From: Nonomuraea basaltis
Lineage (GTDB): Bacteria; Actinomycetota; Actinomycetes; Streptosporangiales; Streptosporangiaceae
Direction of reading: 5' to 3'
Length of the DNA: 64,000 bases
NCBI RefSeq assembly: GCF_005893125.1
Contig: NZ_VCJS01000027.1
Span: forward strand, 1 to 64,000
Part shown: positions 14,724 through 23,187 of the stretch, one piece after another
How positions within the stretch are numbered: the stretch's first letter is position 1
Layout: each line of letters begins with the position of its first letter
Translations under genes and position numbers: made by a program
The notes under the pieces: model-generated
What the model saw: the letters and a program-made list of their open reading frames with translations, nothing else
Databases searched by the model: none
What the model was told of the DNA's origin: nothing

Positions 14724-15100
14724 TGGGTGACATGGAGCGGGGCAGGGCCAAGTACGACGAGGTCTACGGCGAAGGCGCGGCCGACCGGCTGCTCGCCGCC
14801 CTGTCGGGGCCCGGCTCCGACCTGGGCCGCTACGGCGTGGAGTTCAACTTCGGCGAGATCTACTCGCGTCCCGGCCTGGACCTCACGCAGCGGCAGATCG
14901 CCTCGATCGCGTCCCTGGTCAACATCGGCGGCGTCGAACCGCAGCTCACCGGGCACATCAACGCCGGGCTCAACGTGGGGCTCACCCCGGAGGAGATCGT
15001 CGAGGTGATCATCCACTGCGTCCAGTACGCGGGGTTCCCCAGGGCGATCAACGCACTCAACGTGGCCAAGAAGGTCTTCGAGCAGAGAGGTGTGGCATGA
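14723..15100 (+). CDS. carboxymuconolactone decarboxylase-like protein
   Basis: The ATG overlaps the SDR stop (TAATG). The 125 residues are one CMD/AhpD-type helical domain: FNFGEIYSRPGLDLTQRQIA, then IASLVNIGGVEPQLTGHINA, and EEIVEVIIHCVQYAGFPRAI with the usual Glu and Cys-containing helix. A single Cys rather than CxxC argues against alkyl-hydroperoxide reduction. A decarboxylase or lactone-type role in a catabolic pathway fits the context. It is translationally coupled to the SDR gene. Confidence 0.85.
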   Translation: MGDMERGRAKYDEVYGEGAADRLLAALSGPGSDLGRYGVEFNFGEIYSRPGLDLTQRQIASIASLVNIGGVEPQLTGHINAGLNVGLTPEEIVEVIIHCVQYAGFPRAINALNVAKKVFEQRGVA

Positions 15101-15101
15101 C

Positions 15102-16337
15102 ATGCCGTCCGTCGTACTGATCGGCACGCTCGACACCAAGGGCGAGGAGTACGCGTGGCTGCGCAACCGGCTCGTGGAGCTGGGCAGCGACGTGATCGTG
15201 GTCGACGCGGGCGTCGGCGACCACGGCTTCCTCGTCGACGTCTCCAATCAGCGGGTCGCCGAGGCGGCCGGAAGTGACCTGCGGGCCCTCAAGGAGGGGG
15301 GCGACCGCGGCGCAGCCGTGACCGCCATGGGCGAGGGCGCGGCGGCGATCCTGGCCGGGCTGCACGCCGACCGCCGCGTCGACGCCGTGCTGGCGCTGGG
15401 CGGCAGCGGCGGCTCGTCGATCGCCGCGCGGGCCGTGCGCGACCTGCCGATCGGCCTGCCCAAGCTGATCGTGTCCACGATGGCCGCCGGCGACGTCTCC
15501 CCTTATGTCGGGGCGAAGGACGTCACGCTGATGTACAGCGTCGTCGACATCGCGGGCATCAACCGCGTCTCCCGCGCCATCCTCGGCAACGCCGCCGCCG
15601 CTGCCGCCGGGATGGCCAGGTCGCACCAGCTCGCCAAGGCCGCGCTGACCGCGGGCGCCCCGGACCGGCCGCTGATCGGCGCGTCGATGTTCGGGGTGAC
15701 CACCCCGGCCGTGGACGCCGCCCGCGAGCGGCTGGACGAGCTCGGCTACGAGGTGCTCGTCTTCCACGCGACCGGCTCGGGCGGCCGGGCGCTCGAAGGG
15801 CTCGCGGCCAGCGGGATGCTGGCCGGCGTGCTCGACCTGACCACCACCGAGCTGGCCGACGACCTCGTGGGCGGCGTCCTGTCGGCCGGGCCCGAGCGGC
15901 TCACCGCGGCCGGCGCGCACGGCGTGCCGCAGGTCGTCGCGCCGGGCGCGCTCGACATGGTCAACTTCGGCCCCCGCGACACCGTGCCCGCGCCCTTCGC
16001 CGACCGCCTCCTCTACGTCCACAACCCGACCGTGACGTTGATGCGCACCACGCCCGACGAGATGCGTGAGCTCGGCCGCCGCGTGGCCGCCAAGCTGCGG
16101 GCCGCGACCGGGCCGGCCGCGCTGTTCGTGCCCCGCCAGGGGGTCTCCGCCCTCGACGCGCCCGGCGCGGCCTTCGCCGACCCGAAGGCCGACACGGCCT
16201 GCTTCGAGGCCATGGAGGAGGGCCTGCGCGGCTCCCCGGTCGCCATCGAGGACCTCGACCTGCACATCAACGACCCCGCCTTCGGCCGTGCCATGGCCGA
16301 AAGGCTCCACCACCTGATCTCCGGAGGTGCCTCGTGA
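15102..16337 (+). CDS. Tm-1-like ATP-binding (UPF0261) protein
   Basis: ATG 15102 lies just after the CMD stop; GTG 15090 is an alternative. The 411 residues match the two-domain Tm-1-like/UPF0261 family: [20 protein letters not shown] at the start, [20 protein letters not shown] (nucleotide-binding region), [20 protein letters not shown], and later [20 protein letters not shown]. Plant Tm-1 binds ATP and a viral replicase. Bacterial members are of unknown function and commonly neighbour the TIM-barrel gene that follows here. The metabolic role is unknown. Confidence 0.85.
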   Translation: MPSVVLIGTLDTKGEEYAWLRNRLVELGSDVIVVDAGVGDHGFLVDVSNQRVAEAAGSDLRALKEGGDRGAAVTAMGEGAAAILAGLHADRRVDAVLALGGSGGSSIAARAVRDLPIGLPKLIVSTMAAGDVSPYVGAKDVTLMYSVVDIAGINRVSRAILGNAAAAAAGMARSHQLAKAALTAGAPDRPLIGASMFGVTTPAVDAARERLDELGYEVLVFHATGSGGRALEGLAASGMLAGVLDLTTTELADDLVGGVLSAGPERLTAAGAHGVPQVVAPGALDMVNFGPRDTVPAPFADRLLYVHNPTVTLMRTTPDEMRELGRRVAAKLRAATGPAALFVPRQGVSALDAPGAAFADPKADTACFEAMEEGLRGSPVAIEDLDLHINDPAFGRAMAERLHHLISGGAS

Positions 16338-17155
16338 ACAGGCAGGACGTCCTCGACAGGCTCCGCGCCACGGTCACCGCCGGCCGGCCGATCGTCGGCG
16401 CGGGCGCCGGCACCGGCCTGTCGGCCAAATGCGCCGAGGCCGGCGGCGTCGACTTGATCATCATCTACAACTCGGGCCGCTACCGGATGGCGGGCCGCGG
16501 CTCGCTGGCCGGGCTGCTGCCGTACGGCGACGCCAACCAGATCGTCGTCGAGATGGCCTCCGAGGTGCTGCCGGTCGTCCGCGACACGCCCGTGCTCGCC
16601 GGGGTCTGCGGCACCGACCCGTTCCGCGTCATGCCGCTCTTCCTCGACCAGCTCAAAGCCATGGGCTTCGCGGGCGTCCAGAACTTCCCGACCGTGGGCC
16701 TGTACGACGGGACCTTCCGCCAGAACCTGGAGGAGACCGGCATGGGCTACGACCTGGAGATCGAGATGATCCGGCTGGCCCGCGAACGCGAGCTCGTCAC
16801 CGCCCCCTACGTCTTCGACGAGGACCAGGCGCGGGCCATGGCCGAGGCCGGCGCCGACGTGCTGGTGCCGCACGTGGGGCTGACCACCAAGGGCAGCATC
16901 GGCGCCGGCACCGCGCTCACCCTGGACCAGGCCGCCGAGCGGGTGCAGGCCATGCGGGACGCGGCGGTCGCCGTACGGCCCGACGTGCTCGTGCTCTGCC
17001 ACGGCGGCCCGATCGCCGAGCCTGACGACGCCGCGTACGTCCTGTCGCGCACCAAGGGCGTCGCCGGCTTCTTCGGCGCCTCGTCCGTCGAGCGGCTGCC
17101 GACCGAGCGCGCCATCACCGAGCAGGTCCGATCGTTCAAGTCGATCGCCTTCTGA
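16334..17155 (+). CDS. phosphoenolpyruvate hydrolase-like TIM-barrel protein
   Basis: GTG 16334 overlaps the preceding stop (GTGA). The 273 residues carry the family signatures of the PEP-hydrolase/TIM-barrel signal-transduction group: [63 protein letters not shown] and [13 protein letters not shown]. In plants and fungi this domain is joined to a Tm-1-like domain, so the adjacency here supports a joint function. Barrel chemistry on a phosphorylated or carboxylated C3 unit is plausible but unproven. Confidence 0.85.
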   Translation: MNRQDVLDRLRATVTAGRPIVGAGAGTGLSAKCAEAGGVDLIIIYNSGRYRMAGRGSLAGLLPYGDANQIVVEMASEVLPVVRDTPVLAGVCGTDPFRVMPLFLDQLKAMGFAGVQNFPTVGLYDGTFRQNLEETGMGYDLEIEMIRLARERELVTAPYVFDEDQARAMAEAGADVLVPHVGLTTKGSIGAGTALTLDQAAERVQAMRDAAVAVRPDVLVLCHGGPIAEPDDAAYVLSRTKGVAGFFGASSVERLPTERAITEQVRSFKSIAF

Positions 17156-17165
17156 AGGAGCCGCC

Positions 17166-17573
17166 ATGCACGTCAGCCCCGACAACGTGCCCACGATGGC
17201 CTTCGACTGGGGGTCCATCAAGTGGTTCGTCACCCCGTCGGCCATCCCGGGGGCGAGCAGCACCCTGGGCGAGGTCATCGTCAACCCCGGCAAGGGGCAC
17301 GCCCGCCACAACCACCCCAACGCCGAGGAGATCATCTACGTGATCTCGGGCGAGGGGCGCCAGATGGTGGACGACGGCGAGGAGTTCACGATCAAGGAGG
17401 GCGACACCGTGCACATCCCGATAGGCGCCTACCACTCGACGTACAACACGACTTGGCGGCCGCTGCGCCTGATCGTCACGTACACGCCCGGGGGAGAGGA
17501 GAAGGCGCTGGAGGCCGCGCCCGACCTCAAACTGCACGACGCGGGCAGCGTCGCGGAGTGGCGCCAGGCCTGA
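17166..17573 (+). CDS. small cupin protein
   Basis: The ATG lies 10 bp after the previous stop, with AAGGAGCC as ribosome site. The 135 residues form one cupin barrel: motif 1 is GKGHARHNHPNAEEIIYVIS (metal ligands His-x-His and Glu) and motif 2 is GDTVHIPIGAYHSTYN with the final His. It probably isomerises, oxidises or binds a sugar- or acid-like intermediate of the cluster's pathway. Confidence 0.9.
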   Translation: MHVSPDNVPTMAFDWGSIKWFVTPSAIPGASSTLGEVIVNPGKGHARHNHPNAEEIIYVISGEGRQMVDDGEEFTIKEGDTVHIPIGAYHSTYNTTWRPLRLIVTYTPGGEEKALEAAPDLKLHDAGSVAEWRQA

Positions 17574-17587
17574 CGTAAGCTCTTCAG

Positions 17588-18181
17588 ATGTTGCTCGAAC
17601 ATCGCGGCCGGCGCCCGGTCGTCCCCGAGTCGGCGTACGTGGCCCCCTCGGCCGTCCTGTGCGGCGCGGTCGTCCTCGGCGACCGCGCCCGCATCCTGCA
17701 CGGCGCTGTCCTGACCGCCGAGGACGGGGAGGTCCGCGTCGGCGCCGACGTCGTGATCATGGAGAACGCCCTCGTCCGCGGCCGCGCCCTCCACCCGGCG
17801 CTGATCGGCGACGCCGTGCTCGTCGGCCCGCACGCGCACGTCAACGGGGCGAGGCTGGAGGACGAGGTGTTCCTGGCGACGGGCGCCTCGGCCTTTCCCG
17901 GCGCCGTCGTGGGCACCGGAGCGGAGCTGCGCATCAACAGCGTCCTGCACGCCAACTCCCGGCTCGCCCCGGGAACGGTGCTCCCGATCGGCTGGGTCGC
18001 CGCCGGCGACCCGGCCGAGCTGTTCTCTCCCGACCGGCACGACGAGCTGTGGGAGGTGCAGCGCGGCCTGGACTTTCCCGGCACGGTGTACGGCGTGCCG
18101 CGCGGCACGCCGATGCGCGAGATCATGGCGCGCCAGGCGGAGTTCTACGCCGCCCACCAGGACGACCGCCCGCTCGACTAG
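17588..18181 (+). CDS. gamma-carbonic-anhydrase-like left-handed beta-helix protein
   Basis: ATG 17588 is 14 bp after the cupin stop. The 197 residues show hexapeptide turns (APSAVLCGAVVLGDRARI, GARLEDEVFLATGASAFPGA) and a C-terminal helix, as in gamma-carbonic anhydrases and related acyltransferases. The zinc-ligand positions are not standard: the region reads ENALVRG, then LVGPHAHVNG, where active enzymes have paired His around GH and LHG. True carbonic-anhydrase activity is therefore doubtful. Position suggests membership of the cluster. Confidence 0.75.
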   Translation: MLLEHRGRRPVVPESAYVAPSAVLCGAVVLGDRARILHGAVLTAEDGEVRVGADVVIMENALVRGRALHPALIGDAVLVGPHAHVNGARLEDEVFLATGASAFPGAVVGTGAELRINSVLHANSRLAPGTVLPIGWVAAGDPAELFSPDRHDELWEVQRGLDFPGTVYGVPRGTPMREIMARQAEFYAAHQDDRPLD

Positions 18182-18257
18182 GGCGCCGAACTTCCACCTC
18201 GCCTCCCGACGCACCGGCGGCTGACGACTACGACGCCAGAGCGCGGCGGCGGGGTGG

Positions 18258-18749
18258 TCATCCTGCGGCACTGGGAAAAGGGCCCTCGGGGTCGATGGCG
18301 CGGGTGACGCGCTGCCCGATGTCGCGCAGCTGCCGGATCTGCGTCTTGGTGAGCGGGTCGAAGACGAAACGGCGTACCGCGTCCACGTGCCCGGGGGCGG
18401 TCTCGACGACCTTCTTCCATCCCTCTTCGGTGAGGATGGCCAGGGTGTAGCGGCCGTCGTCCGGGTCCGGCGTGCGGCGTACCCAGCCGCGCTTCTCCAG
18501 CCGCTTGACCACGTGGGACAGGCGCGACAGCGACCCGTCGGCGAGCGCCGCCAGCTCGCTCATGCGCGTGGTGCGTTCGGAGGTCATCGACAGCCTCGCC
18601 ATCACCTGGTACTCGAAATGGCTGATGCCGGCGTCGCGCTGCAGCTGCCCGTCCAGTGCGGCCGGCAGCCTGATCATCACGCTGACCAGCGCCAGCCAGG
18701 AGTCCATCTCCTCACTGGTCAGCCAGCGCGGCTCTTGCGGTGCGTCCAT
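18258..18749 (-). CDS. MarR-family transcriptional regulator
   Basis: From ATG 18749 (an upstream TTG is also open) the protein has 163 residues with a MarR fold: dimerisation helix DSWLALVSVMIRLPAALDGQ, recognition region MSELAALADGSLSRLSHVVK and wing RTPDPDDGRYTLAILTEEG. Two inverted repeats of one type lie directly upstream, so it likely represses itself. No divergent gene exists to be the target, and it converges with the beta-helix gene. Confidence 0.9.
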   Translation of the reverse strand: MDAPQEPRWLTSEEMDSWLALVSVMIRLPAALDGQLQRDAGISHFEYQVMARLSMTSERTTRMSELAALADGSLSRLSHVVKRLEKRGWVRRTPDPDDGRYTLAILTEEGWKKVVETAPGHVDAVRRFVFDPLTKTQIRQLRDIGQRVTRAIDPEGPFPSAAG

Positions 18750-18762
18750 GACGTCCACTCTA

Positions 18763-18811
18763 ACTTGAGCCGTCAAGTGATCGCGCCCGTTTGAGCACTT
18801 GATGCTTCAAG
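18763..18811. promoter_or_regulatory. two MarR operators ACTTGA-N4-TCAAGT type
   Basis: ACTTGAGCCGTCAAGT (18763-18778, 6-bp arms) and CTTGATGCTTCAAG (18798-18811, 5-bp arms) have centres 34 bp apart. They sit immediately upstream of the MarR start. The symmetry and place fit autoregulation. Confidence 0.6.
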
Positions 18812-18898
18812 CCCGGCTCAAGGGGCGAGCCCTGCCGCAGGCCGCACTCCGACTATCTGGCCGACGGCTGGGCTGGGACATCGTCAACCGGTCGATCA

Positions 18899-21865
18899 TC
18901 ATGAGGATGACGCGCTGAGCCGCCGCTCCGCGCCGTCGCGCAGCTCCCGGCGCAGCTCGACGGCGCGGTGCAGGTAGTGCGAGGCCAGCGCGGCACGCCC
19001 GGCCGAGCGGTACAGCTCGCCGAGCGTCTGGAACGTGTCGGCCTCGCCGCTCCGGTCGCCGAGCTGCTGGAAGATCGCCAGCGACTGCTGGAGCTGGTCG
19101 GAGCCGTGTGACCGGTCACCCTGCGCCGCCCGCAGCCCGCCCAGCCCCTGCAGGGCGTACGCCGAGCAGTGCCGGTCGCCGAGCGTCTCGAAGATGTCCA
19201 GCGCCCGCCCCTGGAACCGCATCGCCTCGTCCGGCTCGGCCACCAGGTCGTGCAGGCGGCCGAGCTGCATGGACACGCACCCCTCGCGATGGGCGTCGCC
19301 GAGCTCCCCGGCCAGCCGCAGCGCCTCCCCGAGCCACCGGGAGGCCTGGCCGAGGTCCTGAAGGGACAGGTACACCCGGCCGATCGCCTGCCGCGCGTAC
19401 GCCTCCCCGCTCGCGTCGCCCACCGCCAGGAACATGGCCAGGGCGTGCCGGAAATACCCCAGCGCATGGAGATGCCGGCCGGAGAACTGGTTGACCGCCC
19501 CCAGCCCGCAGATCGAGATCGCCTCGCCCCGCGGGTCGCCCAGCTCACGGAAGATCACCCGGGCGCGCCGCAACATCTCGCCGGCCTCGGCGTACCGGTC
19601 CTGGTAGAGGCACACCTGGCCGAGGCCGCGCAGCATGGCCGCCTCGCCGCGCCGATCGCCGGCCGCGCGGGCGCTGTCCAGGGCGACGCGGTGGGTGAGC
19701 TGCCACTCGTCGAAACGGCAATGCAGGTCGAAGTACGGGACGAGCGTCGCGGCGAGCCCCCACGCCGACTGCGCCAGCCCCGTGCGGGCCGCCAGCCGCA
19801 CCGCCTCCACGAGCGACTCCCGCTCGGCGTCGAACCACGACAGCGGGTCGGCCGTCAGCCGGCCGAGGGTGTCGCGTTCCAGGCTCCACCGGGGCGCCGC
19901 CTCGGACGTCATGCTGAACAGGGTGGTCGGCAGGCGCGTCGTGGCGTGCTCGGCGGCGGTCATCCAGCCGCCGAGCACCCGGGTGAGCGCCTGGCGTTCC
20001 ACCTCGCCGCCGGCCTTCTCCCTGGCGGTGCAGCGGACCAGGTCGTGCAGCCGGTAGCGGGGCTGGCCGAGGGGGTCGGTCCCGACCAGGCGCAGCAGGC
20101 TCACGTCCACCAGCGTGTCGACGACGGCGTCCGAGCGGTGCCGGTCGAGCACGGCGTCGGCCACCCAGCCGGGCACGGTCCCCGGGCCGAGCAGACCGAG
20201 CGTGCGGAAGGCCTGGGCCGCGTCGCCGGGCAGGCGCCGGTAGCTCAGGTCGAAGGAGGCGCGTACCTCCAGGTCGCCGGCGCGCAGCTCGTCGAGCCTG
20301 CTCGCATCGTCCGCCAGCCGCTGCTGGAGCACGCGCAGCGACCAGCCGGGCCGCCCGGCCAGGCGCGCTCCCGCCACCCGCACCGCGAGCGGCAGGTAGC
20401 CGCACGAGGCCAGGATCGCCAGAGCGGCCTCCCGCTCGGCGGCCACCCGCTCGGCGCCGGCGATCCTGCCCAGCAGCTCCTCGCTCTCCGCCGGCGACAG
20501 CACGTCGAGTTCGAGCAGCAGCGCACCGGGCAGCTCGGTGATGCGCCGGCGGCTCGTCACGACCACCGCGCAGCCGTTGCCGGGCAGCAGGTGCCGTACC
20601 TGGGCGGCGTCGGCGGCGTCGTCGAGGAAGACGAGCATGGGCCGCTCGGCCAGCAGCGAGCGGTACAGCGTGGCCCGCTCGTGCACCGAGACGGGCAGGG
20701 CCGCCTCGCCCACCCCCAGGGCCCGCAGCGCCTCGGCCAGCAGGTCGCCGGGATCGGCGGGGGCCGGGCCGGTGCCGTCCAGGCACAGGTGCAGCTGCCC
20801 CTCGGGGTAGCCAGCGCGCACGGCGTGCGCGCAGTGCACGGCAAGTGCCGACTTGCCCACCCCGGGCGGCCCCACCACCACGGCGATCGACGGCGGCCCG
20901 TCCAGCCGCGCCTGCGCCGGCGACAGGGCCCGGGTCAGGGTGGCGACCGCCTCGTCCCGGCCGGTGAAGTCCGGCACGTCGGCCGGCAGCTGATGAGGCA
21001 CGGGCACGGCGCGGCCGCGAACCGGCTCGCCCGGGGCGGGCACGGGCAGGCTCTGGGGGAGTCCCGGCGGGCTCGGGGCCGGCGCGGCTCCGAGCTGGGC
21101 GGGGGCGGTCTCCACAGGGTCCGGCGGTGGCTCGTCGGCCAGGACGGCGGCATGCGCGTCGCGCAGGTCCTGCCCCGGCTCGACGCCGAGCTCGTCGACG
21201 AGCTGCTGCCGGATCGTCGTGTACGCGTGCAGCGCCTCGGCCCGCCTGCCGCCGCGGTGCAGGGCGAGGATCAGCTGCTGCCACAGATCCTCCCGGTACG
21301 GGTGCTCGCCGATCAGCGTGCGCAGGTCATCGATCGCGGCGGTGTACTCCTCGCGGGCCATCTTCGTCGCGACCAGCTCCTCGGCCGCGCTCAGCCGCTC
21401 CTGCGTGAGCGAGCGCAGCCGCCCGTCCCACAGCGGGCTGGCGGGCAGGTCGTTCAGCGGGTTGCCGCGCCACAACGCCAGCGCGTCGCGCAGGTGCCCG
21501 GCCGCCTCGCCGGTGCGCCCCGCCGCCCGGGCCCTGACCACCAGGTCCTCGAACAGCAGCACGTCGAACTGCTCGGTCCCCAGCTCGACCGCGTAGCCGG
21601 AGGGCTGGGCCACGATCCGGGCCCCCGCCTCGCCCACGGGGCCGCGCAGCGAGCTCACATAGGTCCGCAGGTTGGCCAGGGCGGACGACGGCGGGTTCGC
21701 CGGCCACAGCACCTCGATGAGCACGTCCGAGCCGACCACCTGGTTCGCCTCGAGCAGCAGAGAGGCCAGCAGCAGCCTGGGCTTCTTGCCGGCGATGCGG
21801 ACATTCTGATCCGGCGTCCGGACCCGTAAAGGCCCGAGAATGCCGAAATTCGGCTGGTCAACCAC
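18899..21865 (-). CDS. SARP-family regulator with NB-ARC ATPase and TPR repeats
   Basis: I take GTG 21865 (VVDQPNFGILGPLRV), preceded at 14 nt by GAGGAG; the frame is open to 21904. Domains in order: OmpR-like winged helix (KKPRLLLASLLLEANQVV, residues about 20-90), BTAD helical domain (to about 250), a Pro-rich linker, an NB-ARC ATPase with Walker A VVVGPPGVGKSALAVH (about 325) and Walker B MLVFLDDA, then at least seven TPR repeats ending with many Gly-x-Leu-x-x-Ala units. This is the AfsR-like architecture of antibiotic pathway regulators. No biosynthetic cluster is adjacent, so it may act on distant genes or on the wall hydrolases next to it. Confidence 0.9.
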   Translation of the reverse strand: MVDQPNFGILGPLRVRTPDQNVRIAGKKPRLLLASLLLEANQVVGSDVLIEVLWPANPPSSALANLRTYVSSLRGPVGEAGARIVAQPSGYAVELGTEQFDVLLFEDLVVRARAAGRTGEAAGHLRDALALWRGNPLNDLPASPLWDGRLRSLTQERLSAAEELVATKMAREEYTAAIDDLRTLIGEHPYREDLWQQLILALHRGGRRAEALHAYTTIRQQLVDELGVEPGQDLRDAHAAVLADEPPPDPVETAPAQLGAAPAPSPPGLPQSLPVPAPGEPVRGRAVPVPHQLPADVPDFTGRDEAVATLTRALSPAQARLDGPPSIAVVVGPPGVGKSALAVHCAHAVRAGYPEGQLHLCLDGTGPAPADPGDLLAEALRALGVGEAALPVSVHERATLYRSLLAERPMLVFLDDAADAAQVRHLLPGNGCAVVVTSRRRITELPGALLLELDVLSPAESEELLGRIAGAERVAAEREAALAILASCGYLPLAVRVAGARLAGRPGWSLRVLQQRLADDASRLDELRAGDLEVRASFDLSYRRLPGDAAQAFRTLGLLGPGTVPGWVADAVLDRHRSDAVVDTLVDVSLLRLVGTDPLGQPRYRLHDLVRCTAREKAGGEVERQALTRVLGGWMTAAEHATTRLPTTLFSMTSEAAPRWSLERDTLGRLTADPLSWFDAERESLVEAVRLAARTGLAQSAWGLAATLVPYFDLHCRFDEWQLTHRVALDSARAAGDRRGEAAMLRGLGQVCLYQDRYAEAGEMLRRARVIFRELGDPRGEAISICGLGAVNQFSGRHLHALGYFRHALAMFLAVGDASGEAYARQAIGRVYLSLQDLGQASRWLGEALRLAGELGDAHREGCVSMQLGRLHDLVAEPDEAMRFQGRALDIFETLGDRHCSAYALQGLGGLRAAQGDRSHGSDQLQQSLAIFQQLGDRSGEADTFQTLGELYRSAGRAALASHYLHRAVELRRELRDGAERRLSASSS

Positions 21866-22073
21866 TACGAACGCACCTACTCCTCGCTGGAGGCGTTGCA
21901 CCAATTCGTCGGGTCGTCGTTCTAGCTGGCTGAGCCTTTATACCGATTTTGGATGTTCTTTGTATGCCGGACTCCCAATCTTGGTCCCCAGCAAGAGCGC
22001 TTCGAGAGATCCAGCAGACCATTCGCGCGCCGGTCGGGACATTCGTTCCTGGGCGCGCGCAGAAAGGATCCGT

Positions 22074-23099
22074 ATGAGACCCAGAGGGGTGCTTACGGTG
22101 GGGTTCGTCCTGTTCGCCGGTGTCATGTCCGGCCAGGCCGCCTCGGCGGGACCCATCACGGCGGCGCAGCCGGCCGCGGCCCAGGCCGCTCCGACGCCGG
22201 CGCCCACGCCGACTCCCGCGCCGACTGCCACGCGGGACCCGAACGACCCGGCGAACACTGTCGAGGTCCCGCCGGTGTCGACCCTGGCCGCGCCGCGCCT
22301 CCAGCTGCCCTTCCCGTGCGGACAGCGCTGGACGGGCAACTCCAGCAACAGCAGCGCCCACCGCGCGTACGAGATCGACTTCAACCGGGGCAGCACGGCC
22401 GACGCCGATCGCGGTGACACCGTCTCCGCCGCCGCGGCCGGCACCGTCGTCATCTCCGCCCACCAGGGCTCCGCGAACGGCTTCGGCAACCTGGTCAAGA
22501 TCGACCACGGGGGCGGCTGGACGACGTACTACGCGCACCTGACCGTGCGCTCCGTCGCCGCCGGCGCCCGTGTTTCGCAGGGCCAGAAGATCGGCACGGT
22601 GGGCAACACCAGCAAGCCCGGCAACAACATCAGCCCGCACCTGCACTTCGAGGTGCGCCAGGGCGAGGGATACCCCGGCAACATCCGCAAGGCCGTCTTC
22701 AACGGCGTCACCTTCGGCTACCCGAACCAGACGCTGACCTCCAACAACGCCTGCGGTGGCGGTGGCGGCGGCACCAACCCGCACACGCCGGAGAAGGTGT
22801 GCGGCACCGGCTACAAGGTGATCGACTCGGCCCCGCTGGGCTCGGCGGGCACCGCGTACCTGCTGTACAACTCCGGCAACGGCAACAACTGCGTGGCCAC
22901 GATCAAGAAGACGTCGCTGGGCAAGGCCACGGCCGCCGGCGCCTTCCTGGAGCCGCAGGGCAAGACGCGGGTGACCGACAGCGGCAGCTTCACCTACTAC
23001 GCGGGGCCGGTACGTGCCGCCGCGTCCGGCAAGTGCGTCAAGTGGGGTGGCAAGGCCGGTTCGGCCACGTACACCAGCCCGTTCGAGCACTGCGACTGA
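22074..23099 (+). CDS. secreted M23 peptidase with C-terminal SapA-like domain
   Basis: GAAAGGA precedes ATG 22074. The 341-residue protein has a signal peptide (GVLTVGFVLFAGVMSGQAAS) and a Pro/Thr/Ala linker with Pro-Thr-Pro-Ala repeats. It then has an M23 (LytM-type) zinc endopeptidase: first ligands in HRAYEIDF (about 98-105), later SPHLHFEV (about 185-192). A Gly-rich linker leads to a SapA-like domain with five cysteines (VCGTGYKVIDSAPLG, NNCVATIKKTSLG, YYAGPVRAAASGKCVKWGG, HC). It probably cuts peptide cross-links in peptidoglycan, while the last domain may anchor it. Confidence 0.9.
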   Translation: MRPRGVLTVGFVLFAGVMSGQAASAGPITAAQPAAAQAAPTPAPTPTPAPTATRDPNDPANTVEVPPVSTLAAPRLQLPFPCGQRWTGNSSNSSAHRAYEIDFNRGSTADADRGDTVSAAAAGTVVISAHQGSANGFGNLVKIDHGGGWTTYYAHLTVRSVAAGARVSQGQKIGTVGNTSKPGNNISPHLHFEVRQGEGYPGNIRKAVFNGVTFGYPNQTLTSNNACGGGGGGTNPHTPEKVCGTGYKVIDSAPLGSAGTAYLLYNSGNGNNCVATIKKTSLGKATAAGAFLEPQGKTRVTDSGSFTYYAGPVRAAASGKCVKWGGKAGSATYTSPFEHCD

Positions 23100-23106
23100 G
23101 ACCGGG

Positions 23107-23142
23107 GCGGCCGCCGCTCCCCCTCCTGTGTGCGGCGGCCGC
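23107..23142 (+). terminator. strong hairpin between wall-hydrolase genes
   Basis: GCGGCCGCCGC (23107-23117) pairs perfectly with GCGGCGGCCGC (23132-23142). It lies between the M23 and amidase genes and may attenuate read-through. Confidence 0.7.
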
Positions 23143-23187
23143 TCCCATTCGCGCGTGCCACCCAGGAACTTTCCCGAGGAGAAAACT

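Noticed and set aside
15057-17335. Two long minus-strand frames opposite the Tm-1-like and TIM-barrel genes
   Set aside because: They are shadows of well-supported overlapping genes with family signatures on the plus strand.
17588-18181. Calling the beta-helix protein an active gamma-carbonic anhydrase
   Set aside because: The usual zinc-ligand histidine pattern is not preserved, so I kept a family-level call only.
19169-21829. An 886-codon plus-strand open frame
   Set aside because: It is the antisense shadow of the SARP regulator; composition is Arg/Gln/Gly-rich with no recognisable motif.
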